A stretch of 64,000 nt of DNA. Source: Zingiber officinale. Lineage: Eukaryota > Streptophyta > Magnoliopsida > Zingiberales > Zingiberaceae. The stretch covers positions 11,927,705 to 11,991,704 of the forward strand of contig NC_055987.1 in the NCBI RefSeq assembly GCF_018446385.1, given 5' to 3'. A model generated the notes under the pieces. The model was not told the origin of the DNA. It did no database searches and was given only the letters and a program-made list of their open reading frames with translations. Position numbers and translations under genes: made by a program. Positions within the stretch are counted from its first letter, which is position 1. Each line of letters starts with the position of its first letter. Below, piece by piece: positions 46,148 to 58,300 of this stretch.

Positions 46148-47412
46148 AGGAAGTAAAATTCCCAGATGCAAATATGGCTCGAATATGGATATGAATATAG
46201 GTTAAAGATGTTTGGGATGAAAGAGTCATGATTATGTATATATTCAAAGACTTATTCCATGGCTTTCCATGATTTACTCATAATGTTTGTTCTCTCGCTT
46301 AAGTCTATTTTTAGAGAGATTTGAACAGGTGTATTCGATGATATGCTATCTTGATTAGATAGACATTCCTCATATTATGTTAGAGCACGTATTTCCACAC
46401 CGCTTTTTGATTCAATGGAACATCTGTAGGTACACCATATGAGACACAAATACTGGTCCTGTGCAATATAGATGGATGTATCCATTGACGATTTTTGAGA
46501 AAATTAAAGAATAATATTCGTAACAAAGCAAGAGTTGAGGCTCAATATAATTTATTGAAGAAACATCTTTTCTACTCCTATTATTTCTGATAATGTCAAA
46601 ACGGCATCATGAGTTCCTAGAAATTGATGATGTCAAAATAGACAATTCGATGCTTTCTATATTTTTAAGTTTCTGGCGAACCAATGGGTGCATATTTCTA
46701 GATTTTAACTCAGGAAGAATATCATATGTAAAGAACATACATACTCTTGAATTGTGAAGAGGTCAAATCATAGAATAAGTTGACTTCTCTAATTAAAAGT
46801 ATTCCCCGTTCAATTTGTTGCTTGATATCTCATTTACAAATTACCTTCTTTTCATTATATGATAACAACTATCTATAAAATCCATCGAATGAGATGCGTA
46901 TGTGGGCAGTAAAGTTAGAGGTTGAATTTGCATTATAGTATGAAATATGTGAGACCAAATTTTATTAAGTATTTAAGTTCGTGTGTGTTAAGTAGTGTTC
47001 TAATGTCTAAATTGTATGGGTTAAGGCGTAGAATATCAAATGTGACAGATGATAAGATCATGACCTTGCATCGACCTCTTCTATAAAATAAAAGGTCTAC
47101 TCTGGTTTCTATGTTAATGTCCTCAAATTCCGCATTGGATTCACTTGGAGATTAACCTATAATTCTGGTATTTGCGTGTCAAGGATCTATGGACAACAAC
47201 ACGCATTGATGATTATTACTGAGGAAATCATGTGGGGAATATCACTGCATTACCTATTAGGGGGCAGTTATTTAAATGTCCATGTGATCCTACCCCAAGA
47301 ATAGTAATACATCCAAAGTAATTTAGTTGAGGGTTAAACAAAGGTTCAACAAGTTTGAACCTTTATATTTTTGGTACAAGCAATACAAAGCGGCCACGGG
47401 TTTCTATCTTAG
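46148..47412 (+). pseudogene. Degenerate CACTA tnp2 C-terminal region
   Basis: About 1.26 kb with no long frame, between the tnp2 core and the acidic ORF at 47413. Position and orientation suggest it is the rest of the tnp2 gene (DUF4218-type region in relatives), but I can only place it by context. Confidence 0.4.
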
Positions 47413-47697
47413 ATGATACCCCACAGAAAGAATAGTGAATGGTTGTCTGTTTGTCGAATGAAGCCTCACTCGATTATAGAAATGCCGAATACCACTCAGG
47501 CTACTAATGCATTTCAGAATGACGAAGTTGAGAGACATTCAATTGATACACAACTTGAATCTACATCTCAATTACTTGTTGATATTGATAATGTCACTTA
47601 TGAGGAGATAGATGATGGAGAGATGTCCAACAGTGAAGATGAATTGGTACTAATAGAGTTTAGCGATGAAGACTTGGAAACTATTAATGTTGATTAA
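47413..47697 (+). pseudogene. Acidic C-terminal tail ORF of CACTA tnp2 (tentative)
   Basis: 94-residue open frame, Asp/Glu-rich (EIDDGEMSNSEDELV, SDEDLETINVD). Such acidic ends are seen in some plant tnp2 proteins. It starts without strong evidence for the ATG and is interpreted as the last exon of the decayed tnp2 gene. Confidence 0.45.
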
Positions 47698-48173
47698 ATA
47701 GTTGCTAATGTAATGTTTGAATTGTACTTTTCTATATAATTTTGTATTGTGTTGCTAATGTTAATGTTATGCATGTGTGTATATATATTTTTGTATTGTG
47801 ATGTTAATGTTAATGTTATTACTAGTACGATGCATGCGTATAATATGGATGAGAAAGACGGTGGCACCTCAGTGGCTAGTTGCAGAGTTCCTGGAGATAT
47901 CGATGTATGTATTTTGTTATGATTAATACAAGTTATTAGAGTTGTCAAGACTTGTTATTATTCATATCTATTTTTTCATACAGATTTGTTCTTGATGGCC
48001 ACCTAAGCCTCTTATATCACTAGTAAGTTTAAAGAGCCAGTATGTCTTCATGGACGTAGATTAAGATGAAGACATTTTATTACAATGAATTCGTAGTAAG
48101 TAAAATTAATATATTTGGTATCCAATAATATATTTATCCTTTCGTATACTAAAATCTATACTTACAATTGCAG

Positions 48174-48627
48174 AAAAGGTATACATGGGAAGATGGTAAA
48201 CTGTACAGAGACCTCATGTATTATATCAAGAAAGATGGGTCATTTGTCGATTCTCGATCTCAGGCCCTACACGTAAGATTATTAACTTTATTTCATTTGT
48301 TCATGCATTTCTATTTTGATTAATTTTAATAATTGTTATCAAATTAAATATTGATATATTATAATTTTGAACATAGGATCAAATGACAGAAAGAGTGGCT
48401 CAGGCCTCTCAGCCACCATCAGAGGGGGAGAGTCACAGTCTCTATCCACCGACGCGCTAAATGAGATATATTATGATGTTGTCGGTGGAAGGATAAAAAA
48501 CTCCACCCTCTATGGCCTTGGCTCCCAGGCCAAAGTGACATTTGATCGTTTGAGGACTCCTAGGGGTCGTGCTAGTTCCTCTTCTTCTAGTGTGAGATGC
48601 GGTCATTTTAAAATCAAGAATCGCTAG
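48174..48627 (+). pseudogene. CACTA TnpA-like / plant transposase Ptta family remnant
   Basis: Exon 48174-48272 gives RYTWEDGKLYRDLMYYIK and SFVDSRSQALH. The next exon starts at 48377 (DQMTERVAQASQPPSEG), and after a frame change in the G-run at 48423-48430 continues as ESQSLSTDALNEIYYDVVGG and LYGLGSQA. This matches the Ptta/En-Spm type (Transposase_24) found beside tnp2 in plant CACTA elements. An upstream exon likely exists near 47830-48070 but has stops. The product would be the DNA-binding partner protein; this copy is broken. Confidence 0.8.
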
Positions 48628-48850
48628 ACATTGAGACAATGGATGAGTAGGACGGTTTAAGGATGAGCTGAGGAGGAAGAGGAGGACCGGGAAACTCTCT
48701 TTGCCGATGAGACGCGAGACGTTCGGCTAGACTCGCATGCCAGATGGTCTTGAGTCCCAGGAGACTCAAGACCCATCAGACCGTGATGATTAGCTATGTT
48801 TCGAGGTTTGTTCAACTACTATTTAAATCTTTATTTATCATACAAGTTAC

Positions 48851-51207
48851 TGTTAGGATGTATACTAAAAGCCTAGCTTTTGGTATAAACATTTATCTAG
48901 AAATAAGAATCACATTGGTCAAATGTCTACATTTATGATAAATGTAGTTGTTGATTAATTAAGTAGATAACATGGTGTGTGGTGTCAAGAACATGTTATT
49001 GGTTCCTTATAAATTATAAACGAGGCTCTCGACCACCAGATGGAAAGGAACAAACCATGAAGGTCGTGTGGTGTATTAGGTACTTATATAAATTACACTA
49101 GTATAATTACCAGTAGGACATTTGAGGTGATTCGAGTTCCTTTTATACCGACTTTATAAGAACAAAGACCTCTTATTATGGTGTGTGCTCTTAATCTAAT
49201 ATAATAATAATATTTGATATTATTTCTTTAATTTATCAATGGGTGAGATTTAGTTAGATGAATCAATGGCTGATAAGTTGGGAAATTATAGTGTGTGTTG
49301 TTTGATTATAGAAGGAAACGTATTCTAGTGATCTAGGTTGAGAATGTCCCCAAGAGATCTCATTGTTATGCGTATTGAAACCCTAGGACTGGAGCTTTAC
49401 AGGCGTATGATTGTTGAGTGGTACTACTCTTGGGCTAGATATTAATTAAGTGGGTTGTCAAGACTTACTTGGTGGACATTGTTGTTTAACAGGAGACTAA
49501 CACACTCATGTAAGAAGGAGCCCAAAATGTAATTTGGGATTGGTGCGGCGGTAGTTCAATAATAGTTCTTAGTGGAACATTATGGGCTTGATGAAATTTA
49601 AGTTGTTCCGCAGGGATCTCATAATTTCATCGGAGACAAAACCAATTCCTCCTCGGTCCTATACGTAGCCTTAATTATAGAGTACTATCACAGCACCCAC
49701 ATATACCAGGCTAGCTTGGACCGAGCTAAGTGACCGTGGGTGTTCAGGTGAATTCATGTGCAGCCCTATTAAAATAAAAAATAAATTTTAATTTTAAAAT
49801 TTTCTTATGTGGATAATATAATTTAAAAGAGAGTTTAAAAATTTAAATCCTTCCTTTTATAAGATTCTACAAAGATTAAGAGAAGAGTTAAAATCTCTTT
49901 CCTTATTTGTAGATTAGATTAAAGGTTGATTTAATTTTGGTAAAAACTTTCCTTTAATTATATTCATGATTTAAAGAAAGTTTAAAAATAAAAACGCTTT
50001 TATTAGTTTCTACAGAAGATTAAGAAAAGATTTAATATCTTTCCTTATTTATAGATTGAAAGGAGATTTTAATTTTTAGAGATAACTTTCCTTTTGGAAA
50101 TTATCCACATGTTTAAAAGAAAGATTTAATTTATAAAATTTTCTTATTAACCAATCATGAAGGATTAAAATTATTGGAGAAATTTTTATAAATTTCTAGA
50201 AACAAATTAGAAGTTTTAATTTTGTTTTAATTAAAACTCTCCTTGTTTTTAGGAGAAGAGTGGTCGGCCAATATAATTTGAAAAGAGAAAAATATTTTAA
50301 TTAAATAAATTTTCCTTTTCAATGGCAAAAGAATTAAGGAAGTTTTATTAAATTTTCTTATTTGCCAAGATCAAGGATTATAAAAGAGGGGTAGAGGAGG
50401 CTTCAATGCCGACTCTATTCTATTTTCCTTTCTTTCTCTTGTGTGGCCCTTTCCTCTCTCCTCCTTTAGGTGGCCGAAACCTTCTCATGGTGAGATAGCT
50501 TTGGTGGCTGGATCTAAGGGAGAAGAAGGAGAGAAAGAAGAAGCCTTCTTTCTAGCATCCCTGGAGCATGGTGGTGGTCGAACCTCTTCATCCTAGGAGA
50601 AGTTTGACCGAAACTTGTAAGGAAGAAGAAGGTGCTTGGTGGTTCTCATCTCGGAGATCGTTGCACACAACGTCGTCAGGGTTAGAAGAGAGAACATGGT
50701 AGAATATCAAGAGGTCTTTCTAAAAAGTATAACTAGTAATTTTTGTTTCGCATCATACTAGTTATTTTGGAAATAATAAATACTGAGGCATCGATTCTAG
50801 AGTTTAGAATTTGTTTTCGATATAGTGTCTTTTTGTTTTTCTTTGATTGATTGTTCTTTTCTAACCTAAAGTTATTTGGAAATTAAATGTAGCTTTCCAT
50901 AAAAGGTTTTGTCTAGTGTGGTGGTTGCTCCCATATCCAAAAAGTGCCGGTCCGATCTTTGGGAACCAGATTGTAAAATTATTTAATGGAATTAATAAGG
51001 TGAGGTTTATTTAGCAGTTAAGTTCGCAGAGACCCAAGTCAAAACCTAAAAGAACGAATAGATTAAGTTTTGGATCAAACGTGTTAAGTTCCGCAGGCGA
51101 TCCAAAATTTAATTTAAAAGAACACATGGTAGCTAGGAAAAGGTTCAAACCTTTGTACAAAATTTTTGTACAGTGGAACCTCTAGGTTTTCCGAGTAGCA
51201 ACCAACA
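48851..51207 (+). mobile_element. Solo Copia LTR, 2357 bp, TSD GTTAC
   Basis: TGTTAGGATG at 48851 and CAACCAACA at 51207, with GTTAC at 48846-48850 repeated at 51208-51212. The promoter TATAAAAG lies at 50389-50396 on the plus strand, followed by a CT-rich leader. No internal gag/pol, so it is a solo LTR. It belongs to a different family from the SIRE-type LTRs (no GATCGATC-rich part). Confidence 0.9.
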
Positions 51208-51212
51208 GTTAC

Positions 51213-52166
51213 ATGCAAAATATATTTGATTGTTTTATTCTACTCTGCTTATTTCTAATATTTACATTAATATATGTTTCAGGTGTCAGGGTGTATATAT
51301 TCAGCACGATCATCATCATCATCATCATCATTTTCTTTCTATCTAGGTATTTATTTTTTTAAATGTAAAATTCATTATACATCTATGTAACATTTCGAAT
51401 TATAGATTGATATCAATCTCATCATAATTTATTGTATTTTACTTTTTACAGGATTTTACACTATTAGTTATTTTTGGAGTATTTGTTATCATAGTATGAA
51501 TTTATACATTTGAGCACGAAAATATTTTGTTTATATTATGTTTGTTTATATATGTTTTGTTAGAATATGTAAACTGTGATTGAGTTAGTTTATTTGTTAA
51601 CTATGATTGTATTTGTGATTAGGGTTAGTTTATTTGTAAATTGTGATTGCATCTGTGTCGGTATTTGTGATTATATCTGTGATTGTGTTAGTTTATATCT
51701 GTATTTGAGATTATAGCTGTGATTGTATTTGTGATTATAATTTGTGTACATGGGGTGAATGGGAAACAAAAGAATCGGCAATTTTTTTGTTTCTATGTGG
51801 AATTTAAATTTTAATATGCATCCATTTATTCCATATCAATATACCGACCGATTGGTTTTCCGTCGGGAGGTATCGACAGAAATTCGAATTCGATTCCGAC
51901 GGAAATAAAAAAACTAATTCCGTGAGAATTTCGACACTAAATACCAATTCGAGTCGGTGGTTTCCGTGAAATGATATTAATACGATAGGAAGATTTTAAT
52001 CGGCCTCGACGATTTATTATATTCGGGAAAGTTTGGCGCCGGTGTTCGTTTGTTTCTTTGGACGAAATAGATTTACATCGGTGATTACCGAAATGGAAAT
52101 ATTGACTCTGGAAAATAGTCGACGCGATATTCTCGAGCAGTTAATATCCGTCGATAATCTATCGGT
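51213..52166 (+). other. CACTA right interior with degraded subterminal repeats
   Basis: Contains a (CAT)n run at about 51309-51331. From about 51840 come degraded forms of the subterminal motif: GACGGAA near 51898, GGTTTTCCGTCGG near 51853, and GTCGGTGG near 51953. No ORF. Confidence 0.6.
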
Positions 52167-53510
52167 TGTTAGGACCAAAAAGTAGCTAGATTAGCCTCGC
52201 CGATTGTGGCGCTGCTCGCTTCTTGAAGAATATGAAATGAAGCGAAACACAAACCTTAACACTAGGAGTTTATGGTATCCACCTCAGCAACGAGCTAATC
52301 AGGATCCACACCACACACCTCTCACGTCTGTAGAAAACCTCCTTCGGTAACTAGGTGGAGAAGCCCTGAGACTCTCGGTACAGAAGAAGGGTAGAAAGAA
52401 TAAGCAAAAGCTTACAAGAAATGCAGTAAAACCCCAGCTTCTTCTTCTTACCGTTGCAACTGCGCCTCTTGACTTGGATAAGAACCTCTAAGAACCGGTA
52501 TTTGGCGGTGAGGAGCTTAGAGAGTCTTTGGGGAGGAGGCGTGTTGAATCTGGGAATGATGGGGTGAAGAGATGCCGCAGCCATCGCACGCTGTGACTAT
52601 AGCGGCGACGTGGATCACGTCGATTGAATGTTCTATCGATCGATCGGGTTTTTGGATCGATCCCTCTCTGTGCCGGGAAACGCACGGATCGATCGATCCG
52701 GTGCTCTCAATCGCGTCCGATCGACGATTGGGACATCTGATCTCGATCCGCACGGATCGATCCGAAACTTCATTATTTGGGAGAAGCCTCGATCGATCCA
52801 CCGGGATCGATCCGGCTCTGATCGATCCTCGATCAATCCGGCCACTTTTTTTGCCCAAAACCAAGTTCCCATGACCAACATCAGTCAACTGGCTGTACAT
52901 CATGCCCAGCATCGGTCACCCTCGCCGACCGCCAGATTTCCCACTCTCCCAATCCCTTGACCCACTTGGACTTTTCTATTCCAGAGTCCGGTCCCTTCCA
53001 GCGGCCTGCCGGACTTCAACCGATGTGTCGGTCAATCTCGATCTATCTGATTTTCCTGCAGCCACCACGGGTTTCCATGCAGCTGCTCACCGGGACTTAC
53101 CGTTTCAGCCGGGCTTCTTTCACTCAGGACTTTCACAGCTAGCTTCGAGCCCTCCTTACACTCACGACTTCCAGCTCACCCATATATTTTCTAGCCTCAC
53201 TCCCACTCACCTTTCACGGACTTAACGCCTACTGCACCTTCCTTCTCCGGCTTCACCACCAGATTTTCCTTCACTCAAAACAGCTGACTTTCCACGGCTT
53301 CACTCACCGTGATTTTCTCTTTCCTTCTGGGCTTCACTCAACCACCGGACTTCATACCGCCTAGCTTCACCCACTAGATCTTTCCGCCTAACATCTCCAA
53401 GTAGGACTTCCTTCATCAGGTGAATCCTTGGCCCTCGGCTCTTCAATCGACGCGCGATCAACATCGAGCTAAACATCGTCAACGGGTCATCTTGACACGG
53501 GATGTGTGTC
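52167..53510 (-). mobile_element. Decayed Copia LTR near CACTA right end, minus orientation
   Basis: Starts TGTTAGGACC at 52167, similar to the start of the solo LTR at 5603 (TGTTGGGACC), and contains matching text: GGTATCCACCTCA near 52275, the GCCCAAAACCAAG word near 52850, GATCGATC-rich stretch 52630-52830, and the CTTCACTCAC repeat section to about 53380. The right end lies near 53500-53515 but is too altered for a TSD. It is inserted in the CACTA element, just inside its terminus. Confidence 0.7.
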
Positions 53511-53514
53511 ATCA

Positions 53515-53588
53515 GCGTCAATGTAGGTCCATTACCGACGGAATACCGACGGATAATTCCGTCGGTATTGCTGGATATTTTTGTAGTG
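53515..53588 (+). repeat. CACTA right terminus
   Basis: Contains TACCGACGGAA, TTCCGTCGGTA and the end TTTTTGTAGTG, the inverse of the left terminus. Only about 75 bp separate the inserted LTR from the end. Confidence 0.9.
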
Positions 53589-53591
53589 TTT

Positions 53592-54420
53592 ATATGCAGT
53601 CACATATTTAAAAAAACTTTATTTTCACTCTTTAATGAAATATAATGGACACCAATTTACCTAATTATTCCTTATATTTTTTAAGATAAAAAAGTCTAAA
53701 AATAAATATAATTTTACTTAAATTTAGTCTATTAAATTAGAATCTAATAATTTTTTTTTATCAAATTAAGCACTGTTATATTTTCTAGTATAATGATTTT
53801 CAATTGGATGAAAAAATATACTAGATTCTTTTTAAATGATACTAAATTTATGAAAAAATTATATCAAGCGAGAAAAAAGTTATGCTCAATAAAAAATATA
53901 TTCAATTTTAATTTAAAGTGCTAAATTTAATATGATTATAATTATTTTTAGATTTTTTTATTAAAATTATAAGAGGTAATTTTAATAGAAAATATATTAA
54001 ATTTTAATTTTAATTATATTTATTTTTAAATTTTTTATAATTAGATAATAATATTTACATACCAGAATTAAAGTAAATAAAATTTTACATATAAAAGTGG
54101 AAACAAAAGTTTTTTTAGAAATAAAACTGCATATAAAGTTAAAACTGTAATTAAAATTTTACATATAAAGTTAAAGCTGTAATTAAAATTTTTTCTCCAA
54201 TTAACTGTATATATTTTTTTAAACTCAAATTTAAATATTAATATTTTCATATTATTCAACCTCATTAAATTTATTTACACTCCTGATATATTTACCGCTG
54301 GGCGTCTATCTAACCTGCAATTATGCTGGACCTTGACGTGAATGATGACTTATTATTAGTGTCATAAATTAGATTAATTGTAATATTCTCTCTCTAAATA
54401 ATAATATAAATATTGTCAAC
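53592..54420. other. AT-rich intergenic DNA
   Basis: Over 75 percent A+T by eye, with AAATTTAAT-type words and no gene-like frame. Possible boundary of older repeats. Two nearly identical AAAGTTAAAGCTGTAATTAA-type words near 54140-54190 are a short tandem. Confidence 0.5.
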
Positions 54421-54429
54421 ACAGCAAGA

Positions 54430-54740
54430 CCATTCCATTCCTCCCATTTCCTCGGATCCCTATTCGCCGCCGCCGCCGCGGTGAAACCCTCTCCCAGCCT
54501 CCGCAGACGCATCCTCTCTCCGGCGGCGTCTCTCCACTCGAGCCTCGATCAAAGATAGTTGGATTTCCCTCCCCGTGCCGACCGAGGACCGAGCCCTCGA
54601 GGATGTGGCTCCTGATCGGACCGCATCGCCCCTCTCACCGAACCTCGCTACCGCCGCACCTTTCTCGCCGGGCCCGAACTAGGGTTCCACGCAGGCGTTC
54701 CCGTCGTCCGGCCGACGAGAAAGACGCCGCGTGATTTATC
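54430..54740. other. GC-rich island, unassigned
   Basis: Strongly GC-rich between AT-rich flanks, with GCCGCCGCCGCCGCGG at 54468-54483. It resembles a first exon or 5' UTR of a plant gene. One plus-strand frame from the ATG at 54603 gives MWLLIGPHRPSHRTSLPP and soon stops. I do not recognise the product. It may be a leftover 5' end, or an alternative upstream exon of the gene at 55375. Confidence 0.35.
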
Positions 54741-55374
54741 TGCGTAGCCCATTTATATTTTATAGGAGTAGTTTCAAAAAATAAAGTTAAGGTACTTTTT
54801 AATTAAAAAATAAGCGCTTGAGACGAGAAGATGGATCTGCCCACTTTATTTATTTATTTATTTTAACTCGGAAAAAAATATTTAGTAAAAATGTAGTTCT
54901 CATGCAATAAAAAAAAAAGGGAAAAATGATTTCTTTTCCTTTTTAAACATTTATTTATTCTTAGGCCTCCGATCTTACGGTCACGATTCATCCCCTTTTA
55001 CGGCTTTACCTGCCGCTTCAAACAATTAATGAACATTTTCAAAGCATAATAATGTTTAGCAGTTCGTCTTAATCCAAACCAGCACGGCCATCGAGAGACA
55101 GAGAGAGAGCCAAGAAAAGATACAAAAATAGTTGGACCGTCCGATCTGATCCTCCCGGCATCCGAGCCGCCAGCAATGCCTGCGGGCGCGAATCTCCAGG
55201 AACCGCATTTTCAACTATTTGGTCTCAGTGGACCGAGCAGATTGTGGAGGCGGAGGTTGAGGGAAGAGGAGAACGGAGGAAAAGGGGGACGCGCGAGACG
55301 AAGTCTGGGAGGAGTCTTCCAGCTAGCTAGCTAGCTAGCTAGCTAGCTTTGATATTGGCCAGCGGATACCGGAG
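54741..55374 (+). promoter_or_regulatory. Upstream region and 5' UTR of the MBD gene
   Basis: AT-rich to about 55070, then GAGA-rich and GC-rich 5' UTR. The tetranucleotide (AGCT)7 at 55321-55348 lies 26 bp before the ATG, a site where length could vary between individuals. I find no TATA box I would name. Confidence 0.5.
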
Positions 55375-58300
55375 ATGTCGACGGAGACGAGCCCCGAGTG
55401 GCTGCCCGATGGGTGGACGGCGGTGGCGAAGACCACCCGGAGCGGCGCGACGCTTTGGGTAAATCCAAGCGATCTTCTTTCTCGATTCTCCACTTTCTTT
55501 GCGCATTGTTCTTTTGTTCGTGTAAAAAATTGTTTCTTGCAGGGGGTTTAAGGTTGTGATGTTAGATTCAGTAGCCGTGCATGCTTAACCGCTTTTACCT
55601 TTGTTCATGTTGTTAGTATTGTAGTGTTGTTTATCGCCACTTTGTGATTGTTTGGGATTTGTTGAGGAAAAGACTGGAATCGAGAAATTCTGGTGAATTT
55701 TTGTGATTTGGTGTTTTTTAAAATTCTGTCTGTGTTTGGGAATAGATGAGAATTGAAAAAGGTGTGCTTTGAATCTCACTTATCTAGTGTTTGTTTTGCC
55801 CACTATTCCTGCCAAACGAGTAAGTTTAGCCACGAATATTTTGGCTGCCGAGAAGTCTGTAGCCGATTGAGTAGTGAGCTTTTTGAGATGATGTATTAGT
55901 CATCAGATGACTGTGTTGAAGGCTTTGCAATAGAAGATAAAACAAGTTAATGAAGGATTTATGCACGGGTTAACTAGCAATATACTTTTAACATCATAAA
56001 GGGTTTTTTTCCTTGTTCCCATTGCACAATCAAGTCAAGCCACTAAAGTGGAAATAACCAGTTAGTTAAATCAAATTGAAGTGCAACAGAAAAATTTGTT
56101 GTGAAAAATTAGCAATTCTTTTTATAGTTGATTTCTCTAATATTTCATCTCGGAGTTGATAGAAATTGCGTAAACCTAAGCCGCATGAATTCTAAGATGT
56201 TGTATGAATTCAAAACAAGAAATACACAATAACATGAATCTTTGTTTCAACAATTAACATGGCATAACAAAGTAAAACATAAACTGAACTTGATTGAAGA
56301 GCCATTATTCCTTGTCCTGTTCCAAGAATCCCTGTGGAAGAAGAAGCAGCGGAAGCAAAGCGAAGAGATCTTCCAAGGGGCTTAGGGTTGATGACGCATA
56401 ATTTTCTTCGTCAATGGGGACGAAGAGATTTCTCAAAAAGATGATACCGTAAACCCTTGGGACCTCCCCTTATATAGGTAACCAATCCGTTATAAGCTCA
56501 TAGATATAACGGATTAGGCTTAAGGGTTCTACACATTAACCCCATATCCAATAATCCGAAATCCAATAACCTTAAGTTAGATCACTTAAATGGGTTCGGT
56601 TCCCTTCATATGCACAACTTATAATTAAGCCCACTAATTAGAGATAATAACCAACAGGAGTCTCTTGATACTATTTATAACATTTAGGTTCGTTTAAAGT
56701 TGAGTGGTTTAGTAATACAGAAGCTAGATAAATAAAATAGCTCTGTTCTCTTGTGTTAGCAGTGGCTGGACCAGCCATAGCATTATAACTATATTTGTGC
56801 ATATAAAGGAGGTTCCTTTGGATTACTACATGTGTAGTTTGAATTAAAAATCTACAAAAGAAGGTCTCTAGAAATTTTGGACTCCCATCTAGTCTACTGT
56901 CTTAATTGACTAATTGTATAGTTATGCAATGCTTTCTTTTTCAGTATGAACTACTTTGGTTGTTTAAGATGTTACGTAAAGGCTCGATGATGACATAATG
57001 TCTCTATATACTTTTTAAGACCTTGGTTTGAATGGTTAGCATTTAGTCGCCATAATACTCTAAACAAATATAGTTTACATTTATCACATCACGGATAATG
57101 AAATGCAAATAGGATAGTCAGCGTGGGAAAAAAAACAAACCTTGGAAAACAATGTGCAAAGTCATGAAACAGGATAATACGGTATTTTTTATCCATGCTT
57201 TCAATTTTCTTGATTTTTAGGATTTTTATTAAAAGGCAACATAAGTAAACCAATTGTCTTCTCATATGTTTTGCTTCCTTGTGTATCAAGTTGATTTGAA
57301 CTCAACAAATTAGCTTGATCAAGGTCAGATTAAGGATTTGACTAATATGTAGCACTTATATTCTCTAAGTTGTTTGCATATATATTTCAGAATCATAATA
57401 GCAGCTTGTATGCCATAAAGAATGCGGTGAAGTCCTACATATGCTCTTTGATTCTTGGGTTCTTCATTTATCCCTTGCTTGACACTATGATTGATATCCG
57501 ACATCCCTAATCATCACGTGTAATTTTTTCGATTATGGCTGTGTTAGACATTGAAGATGCTATTATTGATCAATTTCCATACAATTATCTACTATTAACA
57601 GATGTGTGAAATAACATAAAACAACCCTTCGTTCTATGAGGAATTTAAGATTAAGAGTCATCATGTAGGGAACTAAGGTATAGATTAATTTAGTTGGCTA
57701 TATATACATTGAGAGTCTGAGACCAACGAATCTAATTTTGTTTCATATTTGATCTTGGTGAACATTGTTGTATAACATTGATTAATTTTGTAATTGAGAA
57801 AAATACTATAACTCAACTGTAGTCCTCTGTTTTTCTTCAGTTCGTCCATGATCCCTCTACCGGTTCTGGATTTTATTCCAAGGAAGAAGTACTTAAACAT
57901 TTACAAGAGGGAAAAATTTCCAATCACACAGCCATTCAGACAAGAAGTGCCATTACGAGATCTATGGAGAAGAAACTAAAGAAGTGTTTGTCCAATTCAC
58001 TACAGAAAGAGAACAATAAACCAGACTCCGTTGAACATGTTTGCTTTTGGATACCTCTTTTCCAATTCTCATCTGATCATTGTGGAATGAATGACTTATA
58101 TAATCAGTAATTTCTCCAGCAAATATCCAGAAAATATGTTAATCTTTTTTTGATCTTATCAACAGGCGCATTCAGGCACGTTGCCTCCTGGTTGGATCAA
58201 AGAGACCAGGCCTAGAAAGTATAGTGATAAAAAGGACCCGGTAAATAGCTACATAATTGTGTCTCTTAATTCTGTAGTTAGCTCTTCTAGCTAATTAGCC

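Larger units (their letters stand above)
27317..53588 (+). mobile_element. CACTA (En/Spm) DNA transposon, 26.3 kb with nested insertions, TSD TTT
   Basis: Begins CACTACAAAAA at 27317 and ends TTTTTGTAGTG at 53588, inverted CACTA termini. The 3-bp target duplication TTT lies at 27314-27316 and 53589-53591, the length expected for the superfamily. Both ends carry the subterminal motif TACCGACGGAA in both orientations. Transposase remnants lie in plus orientation: tnp2 N-terminus at 28383-28771, tnp2 core at 45231-46147, and a TnpA-like gene near 48174-48627. Removing the LTR array, the 2.36-kb solo LTR and the LTR at 52167 leaves about 6.7 kb. All frames are broken, so it is non-autonomous today. 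Confidence 0.92.

Noticed and set aside
52572-52960. Overlapping Arg/Ser/Asp-rich open frames on both strands
   Set aside because: They arise from palindromic GATCGATC sequence, which reads open on both strands, and match the same section of other LTRs.
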